NCBI GenBank assembly: GCA_965261585.1
Contig: CBDHDN010000002.1
Coordinates: forward strand, 1-43,327
Origin: CBDHDN01 sp965261585
Lineage (GTDB): Bacteria > Pseudomonadota > Alphaproteobacteria > UBA6615
Length of the DNA stretch: 43,327 nucleotides
Direction: 5' to 3'
In this document: piece by piece, positions 31,148 to 39,587 of the stretch
How positions within the stretch are numbered: position 1 is the first letter of the stretch
Layout: each line of letters begins with the position of its first letter
Position numbers and translations under genes: made by a program
Notes under the pieces: model-generated
The model's database searches: none
Seen by the model: the letters and a program-made list of their open reading frames with translations, nothing else
What the model was told of the DNA's origin: nothing

Positions 31148-32500
31148 ATGGATCCGACAGTCGTCATCGTCGGGCGCCCGAACGTGGGCAAATCGACCCT
31201 GTTCAACCGGCTCATCGGCCGGCGCCTGGCGCTGACCGACAATGAGCCCGGCGTCACGCGTGACTGGCGCGAGGGCCAGGCAAGTCTCGGCGACCTCCGC
31301 TTCCGCGTCATCGACACGGCCGGGCTGGAGGATGCCGTGGGCGAGGGGCTTGCGGCCCGCATGCGCCGGCAGACCGAGCAGGCCCTTACCGACGCCGCGG
31401 TCATCGTTTTCCTTTTCGATGCCCGCGCCGGCGTTACGCCACTCGATGAGCACTTCGCCGACTGGCTGCGTCGCGTCCACCAGACGGTCGTTCCGGTCGC
31501 CAACAAATGCGAGGGCAGGGCCGGCGACGACGCCATCTACGAGGCCTACCGCATGGGCCTCGGCGCGCCCGTGCCGATCTCGGCCGAGCACGGCGACGGG
31601 CTCAGCCTGCTCTACGAGGCGCTGGCCCCGCACATCGATGCGGCCCAGTCCGCGGCGCCGGCGCCGGCGCAGGAGCGGGCCGCCGGGCCGCTGCGTCTCG
31701 CCGTCGTCGGCCGGCCCAATGTCGGCAAATCGACCCTGGTCAACGCGTTGCTCGGCCACGAGCGGGTGCTGACGGGGCCGGAGCCCGGCATTACCCGCGA
31801 CGCCATCGCCGTCGCCTGGATGTACGACGGCCGGGCGGTCGAGCTGGTCGACACCGCCGGTTTGCGCCGCCGCGCCAAGATCGACGCCAAGCTCGAGAAG
31901 CTCTCCGTGGCCGACAGCCTGCGCGCCGTGCGCTTCGCCGACGTCGTCGCCCTGGTACTGGACGCGACCGTCATGTTGGAGCGCCAGGACCTCATCATCG
32001 CCAATCAGGTGATCGAGGAGGGGCGGGCGATGGTCATCGTGGCCAACAAGTGGGATGCCATCGCCGACCGCCGCGCCGCGCTGGCGGCCTTGCACGACCG
32101 GCTCGCAACGTCGCTGCCGCAGCTGAAGGGCGTACACATCGTCACCTTGTCGGCGCTGACCGAGCGCAATCTGGATCGCTTCATGCCGACCGTGCTGCAG
32201 GCCTACGATGTCTGGAACCGCCGCATTGCCACGGGCCCGCTGAACGAATGGCTGCGCGGCATGGTCGAGCACCACCCGCCGCCGCTCGGCAAGTCCGGCC
32301 GGCCGATCCGCCTGCGCTATGCGACCCAGCCGAAGGCCCGGCCGCCGACATTCGCCATCTTCGCCAATCGGCCCGCGGACCTGCCCGACAGCTACGTGCG
32401 CTATCTCGAAAACAGCTTGCGCGTGGTCTTCGACCTGCCCGGTACGCCGATCCGCATCGCCCTGCGCAAGGGCCGCAACCCGTACACGGACACTGGTTGA
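31148..32500 (+). CDS. der: Ribosome-assembly GTPase Der (EngA)
   Basis: A 450-residue protein with two tandem GTPase domains and a C-terminal KH-like domain. The first P-loop is IVGRPNVGKSTLFNRLIGRR, with DTAGLED and a Walker-type NKCEG in place of NKxD. The second is VVGRPNVGKSTLVNALLGHE, with VDTAGLRRRAKID and the specificity motif NKWD. The C-terminal region has PPTFAIFANRP and YLENSLRVVFDLPGTPIRIA. Der acts in 50S subunit maturation. ATG 31148 matches the family N-terminus; GTG 31136 is an alternative. The first domain's NKCE is frequent in alphaproteobacteria. The gene ends six bases before the convergent SDR gene. Confidence 0.95.
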   Translation: MDPTVVIVGRPNVGKSTLFNRLIGRRLALTDNEPGVTRDWREGQASLGDLRFRVIDTAGLEDAVGEGLAARMRRQTEQALTDAAVIVFLFDARAGVTPLDEHFADWLRRVHQTVVPVANKCEGRAGDDAIYEAYRMGLGAPVPISAEHGDGLSLLYEALAPHIDAAQSAAPAPAQERAAGPLRLAVVGRPNVGKSTLVNALLGHERVLTGPEPGITRDAIAVAWMYDGRAVELVDTAGLRRRAKIDAKLEKLSVADSLRAVRFADVVALVLDATVMLERQDLIIANQVIEEGRAMVIVANKWDAIADRRAALAALHDRLATSLPQLKGVHIVTLSALTERNLDRFMPTVLQAYDVWNRRIATGPLNEWLRGMVEHHPPPLGKSGRPIRLRYATQPKARPPTFAIFANRPADLPDSYVRYLENSLRVVFDLPGTPIRIALRKGRNPYTDTG

Positions 32501-32506
32501 GCGGCC

Positions 32507-33217
32507 TCAATCGGCCGCGACGACATCGCCGTTGCGCGTGCACTCCGCCGTCGCCAGGTCGACGAAGGCGCCCGTAACGTCGTCGGGCTGCCGCAGCGTC
32601 GCCGGGTCCTCGCCCGGAAAGGCGCGGGCGCGCAGCCCCGTCGCCACCGGCGGCAGCCGCAGCACGTTGACCCGGAGGGCGCTGTTGGCGGCCTCCTGAG
32701 CCCACGTGCCGGCAAGCGATTCCAGGGCGGCCTTGGCGGCCGCGTAGGGGCCCCAGTAGGGCCTCGGCATGGCGGCCACGTCGGCACTGACGAACACCGC
32801 GCGGCCGGCCGACGAGCGCCGCAGCAGCGGGTCGAGAATGCGCACCAGCCGCCAGTTGGCGTCGAGTGTGACGGCGAACACCTCGCGCCAGGTTGCCGGC
32901 TCGACGTGGCCGAGCGGCGACAGCGTGCCCAGCGTGGCGGCATTGCCGACGAACACGTCGAGGCAACCGAAGCGCTCAAGGATCGGCGGGCCCAGATGGT
33001 CGATGCGTTCCCAATCGGCCAGGTCGCAAGGCACCAGCGTCGCCGACCCGCCGGCCGCGCTGATCTCGTCGTCGAGCTCCTCGAGGCCGCCGACGGTGCG
33101 CGCCAGCGCGATCACGTGGGCGCCCTCGGCGGCGAGCCGCCTGGCCACCGCCGCGCCGACGCCGCGCGATGCACCCGTGACCAGCGCCACGCGGTCCTGC
33201 AGGCGGCGGTCCGCCAC
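32507..33217 (-). CDS. Short-chain dehydrogenase/reductase (SDR)
   Basis: A 236-residue classical SDR starting at GTG 33217, five bases after the purF stop. The cofactor loop is VALVTGASRGVGAAVARRLA (TGxxxGxG). CDLADWERI supplies the adenine contact, and FVGNAATLG corresponds to the NNAG motif (NAAT). The catalytic set is Ser in VFVSADVAAM and Tyr/Lys in YWGPYAAAKAAL. The substrate is unknown. Placement directly behind purF is conserved in related bacteria, suggesting co-transcription without implying a purine role. The longer upstream frame overlaps purF and is not homologous. Confidence 0.9.
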   Translation of the reverse strand: MADRRLQDRVALVTGASRGVGAAVARRLAAEGAHVIALARTVGGLEELDDEISAAGGSATLVPCDLADWERIDHLGPPILERFGCLDVFVGNAATLGTLSPLGHVEPATWREVFAVTLDANWRLVRILDPLLRRSSAGRAVFVSADVAAMPRPYWGPYAAAKAALESLAGTWAQEAANSALRVNVLRLPPVATGLRARAFPGEDPATLRQPDDVTGAFVDLATAECTRNGDVVAAD

Positions 33218-33222
33218 GGCTG

Positions 33223-34677
33223 CTAGGCCAGCTCCGCCAGCAGAGACAGCTGTGCCTGGCTGTTGCCGCCGGCCCGATCGGTCAGCGCCGTCGGATAGTC
33301 GCCGGTAAAGCAAGCGTCGCAGTATTGCGGCGCGTCGGCATCGCGGTTGCGTTCGCCCATCGCCCGATAGAGGCCGTCGATCGTCACGAACGCCAAGCTG
33401 TCGGCGCCGATCTGCGCGGCCATCCCGGCCTCGTCGTAGCGGTGGGCCAGCAGCTGGTCCTGGCGCGGCGTATCGATGCCGTAGAAGCAGGAGTTTTGCG
33501 TCGGCGGGCTGGAGATGCGCACATGCACCTCCGCGGCGCCGGCGTTGCGCACCATCTCGACGATCTTCTTCGACGTCGTGCCGCGGACGATCGAATCGTC
33601 GACCAGAACGACGCGCTTGCCGGCCAGCTGGCCGCGGTTGGCGTTGTGCTTCAGCCGGACACCCAGATGGCGGATCTCATCGCTCGGTTCGATGAACGTG
33701 CGGCCGACATAGTGGTTGCGGATCAGCCCCAGCTCGAACGGCAGCCCGGCCTCGGCGGCATAGCCGATCGCCGCCGGCACGCCCGAGTCCGGGACCGGCA
33801 CGACAAAGTCGGCCGCGACCGGCCGCTCGCGCGCCAACTCGGCGCCGATGAGCTTGCGCATCGCGTAGACGTTGCGGCCCTCGACCATGCTGTCGGGCCG
33901 GGCGAAGTAGATGTACTCGAAGACGCAGAAGCGCCGCCGGGCCGGCGGAAACGGCTTGTGCGAGTGCACGCCGTCGGCATCGATGACGACGATCTCGCCG
34001 GGCTCGACGTCGCGCAGCGCCTCGGCGCCGATGATGTCGAGCGCGCAGGTCTCCGACGCCAGGATCCAGGCGTCCTGCAGCCAGCCCAGGACCAGCGGCC
34101 GCACGCCCAGGGGATCGCGCGCGCCGATCAGCTTGCGCTTGGCCAGCGCCACCAGCGAGTAGGCGCCCTCGACCGAGCGCAGCGCATCGATCAAACGGTT
34201 CAGCAGGCGCTGGCGCGGGCTCGTCGCGATCAGGTGCTGCAGCACCTCGGTATCGGTCGTCGACTGGAACAGCGAGCCCTTGGCGACGAGCTCGCGGCGC
34301 AGGCTGCGGGCGTTCGTCAAGTTGCCGTTGTGGCCCAGTGCCAGGCCGCCGAAATCGAAGTCGGCGTAGAGCGGTTGTACATTACGGATCGCCGTCTCGC
34401 CGGTCGTCGAATAGCGCACATGGCCGATCGCCGAGGCCCCCGGCAGGCGTCCGATGACGGCTTCGTCGCTGAACGTGTCGCCGACCAGGCCGAGCGCGCG
34501 ATGCGGATGAAAGCGGCCGCTGTCATAGGTGACGATGCCGACGGCCTCCTGCCCACGATGCTGCAACGCATGCAGCCCCAGCGCCGTCAGCGCCGCCGCA
34601 TCGTCGTTGCCGAACACCCCGAACACCCCACACTCCTCGCGCAGCTTGTCGTCGTCGAACGGCCGCGTCGTTGCCAT
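33223..34677 (-). CDS. purF: Amidophosphoribosyltransferase (glutamine PRPP amidotransferase)
   Basis: A 484-residue enzyme making phosphoribosylamine from PRPP and glutamine, the first step of purine synthesis. It starts at ATG 34677 with a 15-residue propeptide before Cys16 (REECGVFGVFG), the N-terminal nucleophile after processing. Glutaminase motifs include RGQEAVGIVTYD and HVRYSTTGE. The PRPP loop is VVLVDDSIVRGTTSKKIVEM. The four Cys of the [4Fe-4S] cluster of Bacillus-type PurF are visible: RRRFCVFEY, TQNSCFYGID and the pair in QYCDACFTGDYP. It is therefore probably the oxygen-sensitive Fe-S form. cvpA lies 104 bases upstream, as in many bacteria. Confidence 0.96.
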   Translation of the reverse strand: MATTRPFDDDKLREECGVFGVFGNDDAAALTALGLHALQHRGQEAVGIVTYDSGRFHPHRALGLVGDTFSDEAVIGRLPGASAIGHVRYSTTGETAIRNVQPLYADFDFGGLALGHNGNLTNARSLRRELVAKGSLFQSTTDTEVLQHLIATSPRQRLLNRLIDALRSVEGAYSLVALAKRKLIGARDPLGVRPLVLGWLQDAWILASETCALDIIGAEALRDVEPGEIVVIDADGVHSHKPFPPARRRFCVFEYIYFARPDSMVEGRNVYAMRKLIGAELARERPVAADFVVPVPDSGVPAAIGYAAEAGLPFELGLIRNHYVGRTFIEPSDEIRHLGVRLKHNANRGQLAGKRVVLVDDSIVRGTTSKKIVEMVRNAGAAEVHVRISSPPTQNSCFYGIDTPRQDQLLAHRYDEAGMAAQIGADSLAFVTIDGLYRAMGERNRDADAPQYCDACFTGDYPTALTDRAGGNSQAQLSLLAELA

Positions 34678-34781
34678 GACAGCAGCTTGGCCTGCTGAGC
34701 CGGACCGGTGAACCTTCTTCCCTCCCGCTTTGGGGGCCCACAAGGGGGGAGGGGGAATGGAGTGTCGGCGGTTGGGTCTGG

Positions 34782-35447
34782 TCACCGGCTGTTCTCGATG
34801 AGCTTGTCGAGCTGGCGGCGCGTCGCGTCCTCATAAGTCTCGGAGTTGAGGGGGATGATGACCTCGGGCGGCTTGGTGAAGCGTTCGAGGATCTGCACGT
34901 CCTCGCGCAGCTTGTCGCGGCTGCGGGCGAGTGCCTTGCCGGTGTTGAGGCGGTAGCGCGGCGGCACCAGGTCGCGCACGAACAGGGCGCCGACCTCGAC
35001 CAGCGGCCGCGTCTTGGCCTGGCGCAGCCAGTCGGGCTGGTCCGGCGGCGGCAGCGTGTCGCTGAGCGGCAGGTAGGCCGCCGACAGCACCAGCGCCGTC
35101 GCGGCGATACCGGCCAGCAGGCCGACCGAGCGGTCGAGCGCGTTGAGCCGGCTGGAGCGCACCCAGTGGCTCACGGCATGGCTGACCAGGTGCAGCACGA
35201 CCAGGGCGATGAGGAACAGCGCGGCGCCGGCGACCAAATCGGCGAGCCAGCCGGGGTTGATGTATGCGCGGGCCAGCGGCTTGACCAGTGAGAAGCCGAA
35301 CAGCGTCGCCACGACGGCGCCGAGCCACGACAAGACGAACAGGCCGCCGCGAATGAAGCCGGTGAAAAAGCCGATCAATCCGCCCAGCAGAATGGCCCCG
35401 ATGATGGCCACGTCGAACAGGCTGATCCCCAGCGTTTCCAACATCAT
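34782..35447 (-). CDS. cvpA: CvpA-family membrane protein
   Basis: A 221-residue inner-membrane protein. Four hydrophobic segments are visible: FDVAIIGAILLGGLIGFFTG, GGLFVLSWLGAVVATLFGFS, LVAGAALFLIALVVLHLVSH and GLLAGIAATALVLSAAYLPL. The short motif LNALDRSVGLLAG is the CvpA hallmark. The C-terminal cytoplasmic tail (140-221) is charged. In E. coli CvpA is needed for colicin V production and stress tolerance. The ATG overlaps the radA stop (ATGA), and purF follows downstream, so radA-cvpA-purF form one operon. Confidence 0.92.
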   Translation of the reverse strand: MMLETLGISLFDVAIIGAILLGGLIGFFTGFIRGGLFVLSWLGAVVATLFGFSLVKPLARAYINPGWLADLVAGAALFLIALVVLHLVSHAVSHWVRSSRLNALDRSVGLLAGIAATALVLSAAYLPLSDTLPPPDQPDWLRQAKTRPLVEVGALFVRDLVPPRYRLNTGKALARSRDKLREDVQILERFTKPPEVIIPLNSETYEDATRRQLDKLIENSR

Positions 35448-36841
35448 GCGCCTCCTGCGGCATGCCGGGCCGGTGCCCCGGCGAACATTTCGACCAGCTC
35501 GGAAAGGTGGCTCAGCGCCTCGACCGTCAGGCCCGACGCCGGATGGCCCGGCTGCGCACCGCGGCCGGCCGGCACGATAGCGCGGGTGAAGCCCAGCTTT
35601 GCGGCCTCCTTCAGCCGCGTGTCGGCGTGCCCGACGGCGCGTACCTCGCCGCCCAGCCCGACCTCGCCGAATACAACGGTCTCGGCCGGCATTGGCTGGT
35701 CGTTGCGGGCCGACACCAGCGCCGCCGCGACCGCCAGGTCGGCCGCGGGCTCGCTGATACGCAGCCCGCCGGCGACGTTGAGATAGACGTCGCAGCCGGC
35801 CACGCCGAAGCCGCAGCGCGCCTCCAGCACGGCCAGGATCATGGCGAGGCGGCTCGCGTCCCAGCCGACGACGGTGCGCCGCGGCGTGCCCAGCGGCGAC
35901 GGTGAGATCAGGCTCTGGATCTCCACGAGCACCGGCCGCGTGCCCTCCAGCCCGGCGAACACCGCCGCGCCGCTCACGTCGCCGCGCCGGTCGGCGAGGA
36001 ACAGCTGCGACGGATTCGCGACCTCCGCCAAACCGGTATCCGTCATTGCAAACACGCCAATCTCGTCGGTCGGGCCGTAGCGGTTCTTGACGGCGCGCAG
36101 GATGCGGAACCGATGCCCCCGATCGCCTTCGAAGTAAAGGACTGTATCGACCATGTGCTCCATGACCTTGGGCCCGGCGATCATCCCGTCCTTGGTGACG
36201 TGCCCGACCAACAGCACCGACATGCCGCGGCGCTTGGCCAGGCGGATCAGCTCCTGCGCCGAGCTGCGCACCTGTGCCACGGTACCGGGGGCGCTGTCGA
36301 GCACATCGACGAACATCGTCTGGATCGAATCGACGACGACAACGTCGGCGGCGTCCTTGGTGTCGAGCGTCGCCAGGATGTCGCGCACACTCGTCGCCGC
36401 GGCCAACGAGACCGGCGCTGCGGCGGCACCCAACCTGGCTGCCCGCAGCCGCACCTGATCGACCGATTCTTCGCCGGAGATATAGACGCAGCGGTGGCCG
36501 GATTTGGCCAGCGCCGCCATCACCTGCAGCAGCAGCGTCGACTTGCCGATGCCGGGATCGCCGCCGATCAGGACGCCGGACCCGGGCACCAGGCCGCCGC
36601 CGCAGACCCGGTCGAACTCGCCGATCCCGGAGACCCGGCGCGGGCTGTCGACGGGCGCACCGTCGAGCGGGACGAACGCGATGCGCGTGCCGCCCCGGCT
36701 GCTGACCCCTTTCGGCGCGACCGTCGCCGGTGCCTCCTCGACCAGCGTGTTCCAGCCGCCACAGGCGTCACAGCGGCCGGCCCAGCGCGTGTGGACGCCG
36801 CCGCATTCCTGACAGACGAACTTGGTTGCCGCTTTCGCCAC
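35444..36841 (-). CDS. radA: DNA repair protein RadA
   Basis: A 465-residue RecA-like ATPase that promotes branch migration in recombinational repair. The N-terminal zinc finger is C10-x2-C13-x10-C24-x2-C27 (FVCQECGGVHTRWAGRCDAC). The Walker A motif is IGGDPGIGKSTLLLQVMAAL, and Walker B is VVVVDSIQTMF. The RadA-specific KNRYGPTDEIGVFAM contains KNRFG-like KNRYG. The C-terminal Lon-protease-like domain includes SPSPLGTPRRTVVGWDASRL and VYLNVAGGLRISEPAADLAV. The start codon is preceded by a 57-base gap from mlaF. Length and all motifs are complete. Confidence 0.96.
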   Translation of the reverse strand: MAKAATKFVCQECGGVHTRWAGRCDACGGWNTLVEEAPATVAPKGVSSRGGTRIAFVPLDGAPVDSPRRVSGIGEFDRVCGGGLVPGSGVLIGGDPGIGKSTLLLQVMAALAKSGHRCVYISGEESVDQVRLRAARLGAAAAPVSLAAATSVRDILATLDTKDAADVVVVDSIQTMFVDVLDSAPGTVAQVRSSAQELIRLAKRRGMSVLLVGHVTKDGMIAGPKVMEHMVDTVLYFEGDRGHRFRILRAVKNRYGPTDEIGVFAMTDTGLAEVANPSQLFLADRRGDVSGAAVFAGLEGTRPVLVEIQSLISPSPLGTPRRTVVGWDASRLAMILAVLEARCGFGVAGCDVYLNVAGGLRISEPAADLAVAAALVSARNDQPMPAETVVFGEVGLGGEVRAVGHADTRLKEAAKLGFTRAIVPAGRGAQPGHPASGLTVEALSHLSELVEMFAGAPARHAAGGA

Positions 36842-36898
36842 CCGCCCTCCCCTTGGCGCAGTGGCGCGCCCGCACCCCTCCGGGCGACGGGGGAGTGG

Positions 36899-37672
36899 TC
36901 AGGCGCGCATTTCCATCTGGATCGGTCCCTCGGCGCGTCCGAAGATGAACTGCTCGACGAAGTCGTTGCCCGACCCGTCGATGTCGCCGACCGGACCCTG
37001 CCAGATGATCCGCCCCCTGTGTAGCATAGCGATGCGATCGCCGATGCGCCGTGCGCTCGCCATGTCGTGGGTGATCGTCAGCGCCGCAGCGCCCAGCTGG
37101 CACACGCAATCGATGATCAGCTCGTCGATGACACTGCCCATGATCGGATCGAGGCCGGTCGTCGGCTCGTCGAAGAACATGATCTCCGGCTCGGTCGCGA
37201 TCGCGCGCGCCAGGCCGACCCGCTTTTGCATGCCGCTCGACAGCTCCGACGGATAGAGCTCACCGATCTCCGGCTCCAGGCCGACGCGGGTCAGCGTGTC
37301 CAACGCCTTCGCCTTGGCCTCGCGCGGCTTCGTGCCGGCCGCCTGGATCAGCCCGAAGGCGACGTTCTCCCAGACATGCAGGCTGTCGAACAATGCCGCC
37401 CCCTGGAACAGCATGCCGAACTTCGCCGTGACACGCTCGCGCTTGCCCGGGCTCATGGTCGTCACTTCCTCGCCGTCGATCTTGATCGAGCCGGCGTCGG
37501 GCTGCAGCAGCCCGATGATGTTCTTGATCAGCACCGACTTGCCGGTGCCCGAGCCGCCGATCACGACGAGCGACTCGCCCGCGGCGATGTCGACATCGAG
37601 GCCGTCGAGCACGGTTTTCGGCCCGAACGACTTGTGCAGGTCGCGGACCTGGATCTTCGGCGGCTGGGTCAT
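36899..37672 (-). CDS. mlaF: MlaF-type ABC transporter ATP-binding protein (phospholipid transport)
   Basis: A 257-residue ATPase. Walker A is GGSGTGKSVLIKNIIGLL, with Q-loop GMLFQGAALFDSLHVWENVA. The ABC signature is LSSGMQKRVGLARAIA, and Walker B with its catalytic Glu is IMFFDEPTTGLDPIMG. The switch His is in TITHDMASARR. The SSGM variant and ELYPSEL context are typical of MlaF, which powers retrograde or anterograde phospholipid traffic across the envelope. Its start overlaps the mlaE stop (ATGA). MlaD and MlaC genes are absent here and must be elsewhere if the system is complete. Confidence 0.92.
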   Translation of the reverse strand: MTQPPKIQVRDLHKSFGPKTVLDGLDVDIAAGESLVVIGGSGTGKSVLIKNIIGLLQPDAGSIKIDGEEVTTMSPGKRERVTAKFGMLFQGAALFDSLHVWENVAFGLIQAAGTKPREAKAKALDTLTRVGLEPEIGELYPSELSSGMQKRVGLARAIATEPEIMFFDEPTTGLDPIMGSVIDELIIDCVCQLGAAALTITHDMASARRIGDRIAMLHRGRIIWQGPVGDIDGSGNDFVEQFIFGRAEGPIQMEMRA

Positions 37673-38442
37673 ATCGTGAAGAACAGCGAGGTGACGATGT
37701 AGTTGAACAGCAGGATCAGGATCGAGGCCGAGACGACGGCGTTCGTCGTCGCCTGGCCGACCCCCTGGGCGCCGCCCTTCGAGCGGTAGCCGTGGTAGCA
37801 GCCCATCAGCGCCACCAGGAAACCGAACACCGCGGCCTTGACGAGGCCGGAGATGACGTCGACCGGCTCCAGGATATCCCAGGTGTTCTTCAGATAGGTC
37901 GTACCGTTGAAGTCGAGCACGAAGACCGACACCAGGTAGCCGCCCAGCACGCCGATGACGTCGGCGACCGCCACCAGGATCGGCAGCATGGTCACGCCGG
38001 CGAGCAGGCGCGGCGCCACCAGATACTTGAACGGGTTGGTCGACAGCGTGACCAGCGCATCGACCTGCTCGGTCACGCGCATGGTGCCGATCTCGGCCGC
38101 CATCGCCGCGCCTATGCGCCCGGCGACCATCAGGCCGGCCAATACCGGGCCGAGCTCGCGCGTCAGCGACAGCACGACGACGCCGGGGATCGCGCCCTCG
38201 GCGGAGAAGCGCGAGAACCCCGTAAAGCTCTGCAGCGCCAGCACCATGCCGGTGAAGATCGCAGTTAGGCCGACGACCGGCAGCGAGTAGTAGCCGATAT
38301 CGATCATCTGCCGCACGACCAGGCGCGGAAAATAGGGCGGGCGCACGCCATAGCCGATGCCCTGGCCGGTGAAGAACGTGATCCGGCCGATCACGCTGAA
38401 GAACGACAGCACGACGCGGCCGATTGGGGCGAGTACGAGCAT
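37669..38442 (-). CDS. mlaE: MlaE-type ABC transporter permease
   Basis: A 257-residue permease with five or six hydrophobic segments. MlaE-family blocks are YFPRLVVRQMIDIGYYSLPV, GLTAIFTGMVLALQSFTGFS, VLSLTRELGPVLAGLMVAGR, the coupling stretch GAAMAAEIGTMRVTEQVDAL, and the C-terminal VVSASILILLFNYIVTSLFF. It forms the inner-membrane core of the phospholipid transporter with MlaF. It starts three bases after the alr stop and overlaps mlaF, so all three are expressed together. The placement between alr and radA is characteristic of Rhodospirillales-like genomes by my recollection. Confidence 0.92.
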   Translation of the reverse strand: MLVLAPIGRVVLSFFSVIGRITFFTGQGIGYGVRPPYFPRLVVRQMIDIGYYSLPVVGLTAIFTGMVLALQSFTGFSRFSAEGAIPGVVVLSLTRELGPVLAGLMVAGRIGAAMAAEIGTMRVTEQVDALVTLSTNPFKYLVAPRLLAGVTMLPILVAVADVIGVLGGYLVSVFVLDFNGTTYLKNTWDILEPVDVISGLVKAAVFGFLVALMGCYHGYRSKGGAQGVGQATTNAVVSASILILLFNYIVTSLFFTI

Positions 38443-38445
38443 CTG

Positions 38446-39585
38446 TTACTCCGGCTCCCGGTAGACCCGTTCGCAGCGCGGGCCCAGCCGGGTCAACAGT
38501 TCATAGCCGATCGTGCCCGCAGCGGCGGCAACCGCGTCGGTCCGGGCCCGCGGACCGATCAATTCCACCATGGTCCCGGGCCGCACATGCTCGGCCGGTA
38601 CGTCCGTTACATCGAGAGTTGTTAAATCCATGGAAACGCGCCCGACAACCGGGACCAGCAAATTCCCGACGAAGGCATGGCCCTGATTGCCCAAACTGCG
38701 CAAATACCCATCGGCATAGCCCGCCGCCACCGTCGCGATGCGCCCGCGCCGGACGACTCGGTGGGCGGCACCGTAGCCAACGGTCATGGGGCTGTCAACG
38801 TCACGCACCGTCAGGATTCTTGCATGAAAATGAACGACTTGGCTCAATGGATTGGCGCCGCCGGGCCGCGGTGCGATGCCGTAGAGCGCGGCCCCCGGAC
38901 GCACCAGATCGAAGTGGTAATCGGCACCCAGGAAGATGCCGGACGAGTTGGCGAGGCTCGCCTTGGCGGTGCCGCCGACCGGCGCCAATGTCGCCCGCAC
39001 GGCCCGGAATCTTTCCAGCTGAACGGCATTGAGCGGCTGCGCCGGATCCTCGGCGCACGCGAGGTGGCTCATGACGTGGCTGAGCGCGAGGCCGCCAGGC
39101 TGGTCCGGCGCCGCCGCCAGCGCGCTCACTTCGGCCGGGCTCAGGCCGAGCCGCGCCATGCCGGTGTCGACATGCAGCATCGCCGCCTTACCGCCGCCCC
39201 GGGCTTGCCACAGCGCCACCTGCCCGGGCGAGTTCAGCACCGGCGTCAGCCCGTGCGTGCCATAGAGGCCGATGGTTTCGTCATCGGGCCCGTTGAACAC
39301 GGCGATCGTCGCCGCCGGCAGGCTCGGCCTGAGCGCCGCGCCCTCGCTCGCCAGCGCGACGAAGAACGTGGCGCAGCCCGCCGCCGCCAGCGCCGGGGCG
39401 ACCCGCGCGGCGCCCAGGCCGTAGGCGTCAGCCTTGACGACCGCGGCGACCTCGGCTGCCGCGGCCTCGCGGGCCAGCAGGCGGTAGTTGGCGACGATCG
39501 CCGCCAAGTCGACTGTCAGGACGGCACCACTGCCGGCCGCTGGGCGGTCGGCAGCGGGCGCACCAGGATCGCGCCGTCGGGCCAA
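38446..39585 (-). CDS. alr: Alanine racemase
   Basis: About 379 residues of a fold-type III PLP enzyme interconverting L- and D-alanine for peptidoglycan. The PLP lysine is in AAVVKADAYGLGA, the conserved HVDTGMARLGLSP is present, and the catalytic Tyr of the second domain is in MTVGYGAAHRV. GRVSMDLTTLDVTD completes the family C-terminal domain. I chose TTG 39585, two bases after the dnaB stop, because no ATG or GTG fits the alignable N-terminus (VLTVDLAAIVANYRLLAR). The start is moderately uncertain. Coupling to dnaB is conserved in many alphaproteobacteria. Confidence 0.92.
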   Translation of the reverse strand: MARRRDPGAPAADRPAAGSGAVLTVDLAAIVANYRLLAREAAAAEVAAVVKADAYGLGAARVAPALAAAGCATFFVALASEGAALRPSLPAATIAVFNGPDDETIGLYGTHGLTPVLNSPGQVALWQARGGGKAAMLHVDTGMARLGLSPAEVSALAAAPDQPGGLALSHVMSHLACAEDPAQPLNAVQLERFRAVRATLAPVGGTAKASLANSSGIFLGADYHFDLVRPGAALYGIAPRPGGANPLSQVVHFHARILTVRDVDSPMTVGYGAAHRVVRRGRIATVAAGYADGYLRSLGNQGHAFVGNLLVPVVGRVSMDLTTLDVTDVPAEHVRPGTMVELIGPRARTDAVAAAAGTIGYELLTRLGPRCERVYREPE

Positions 39586-39587
39586 CG

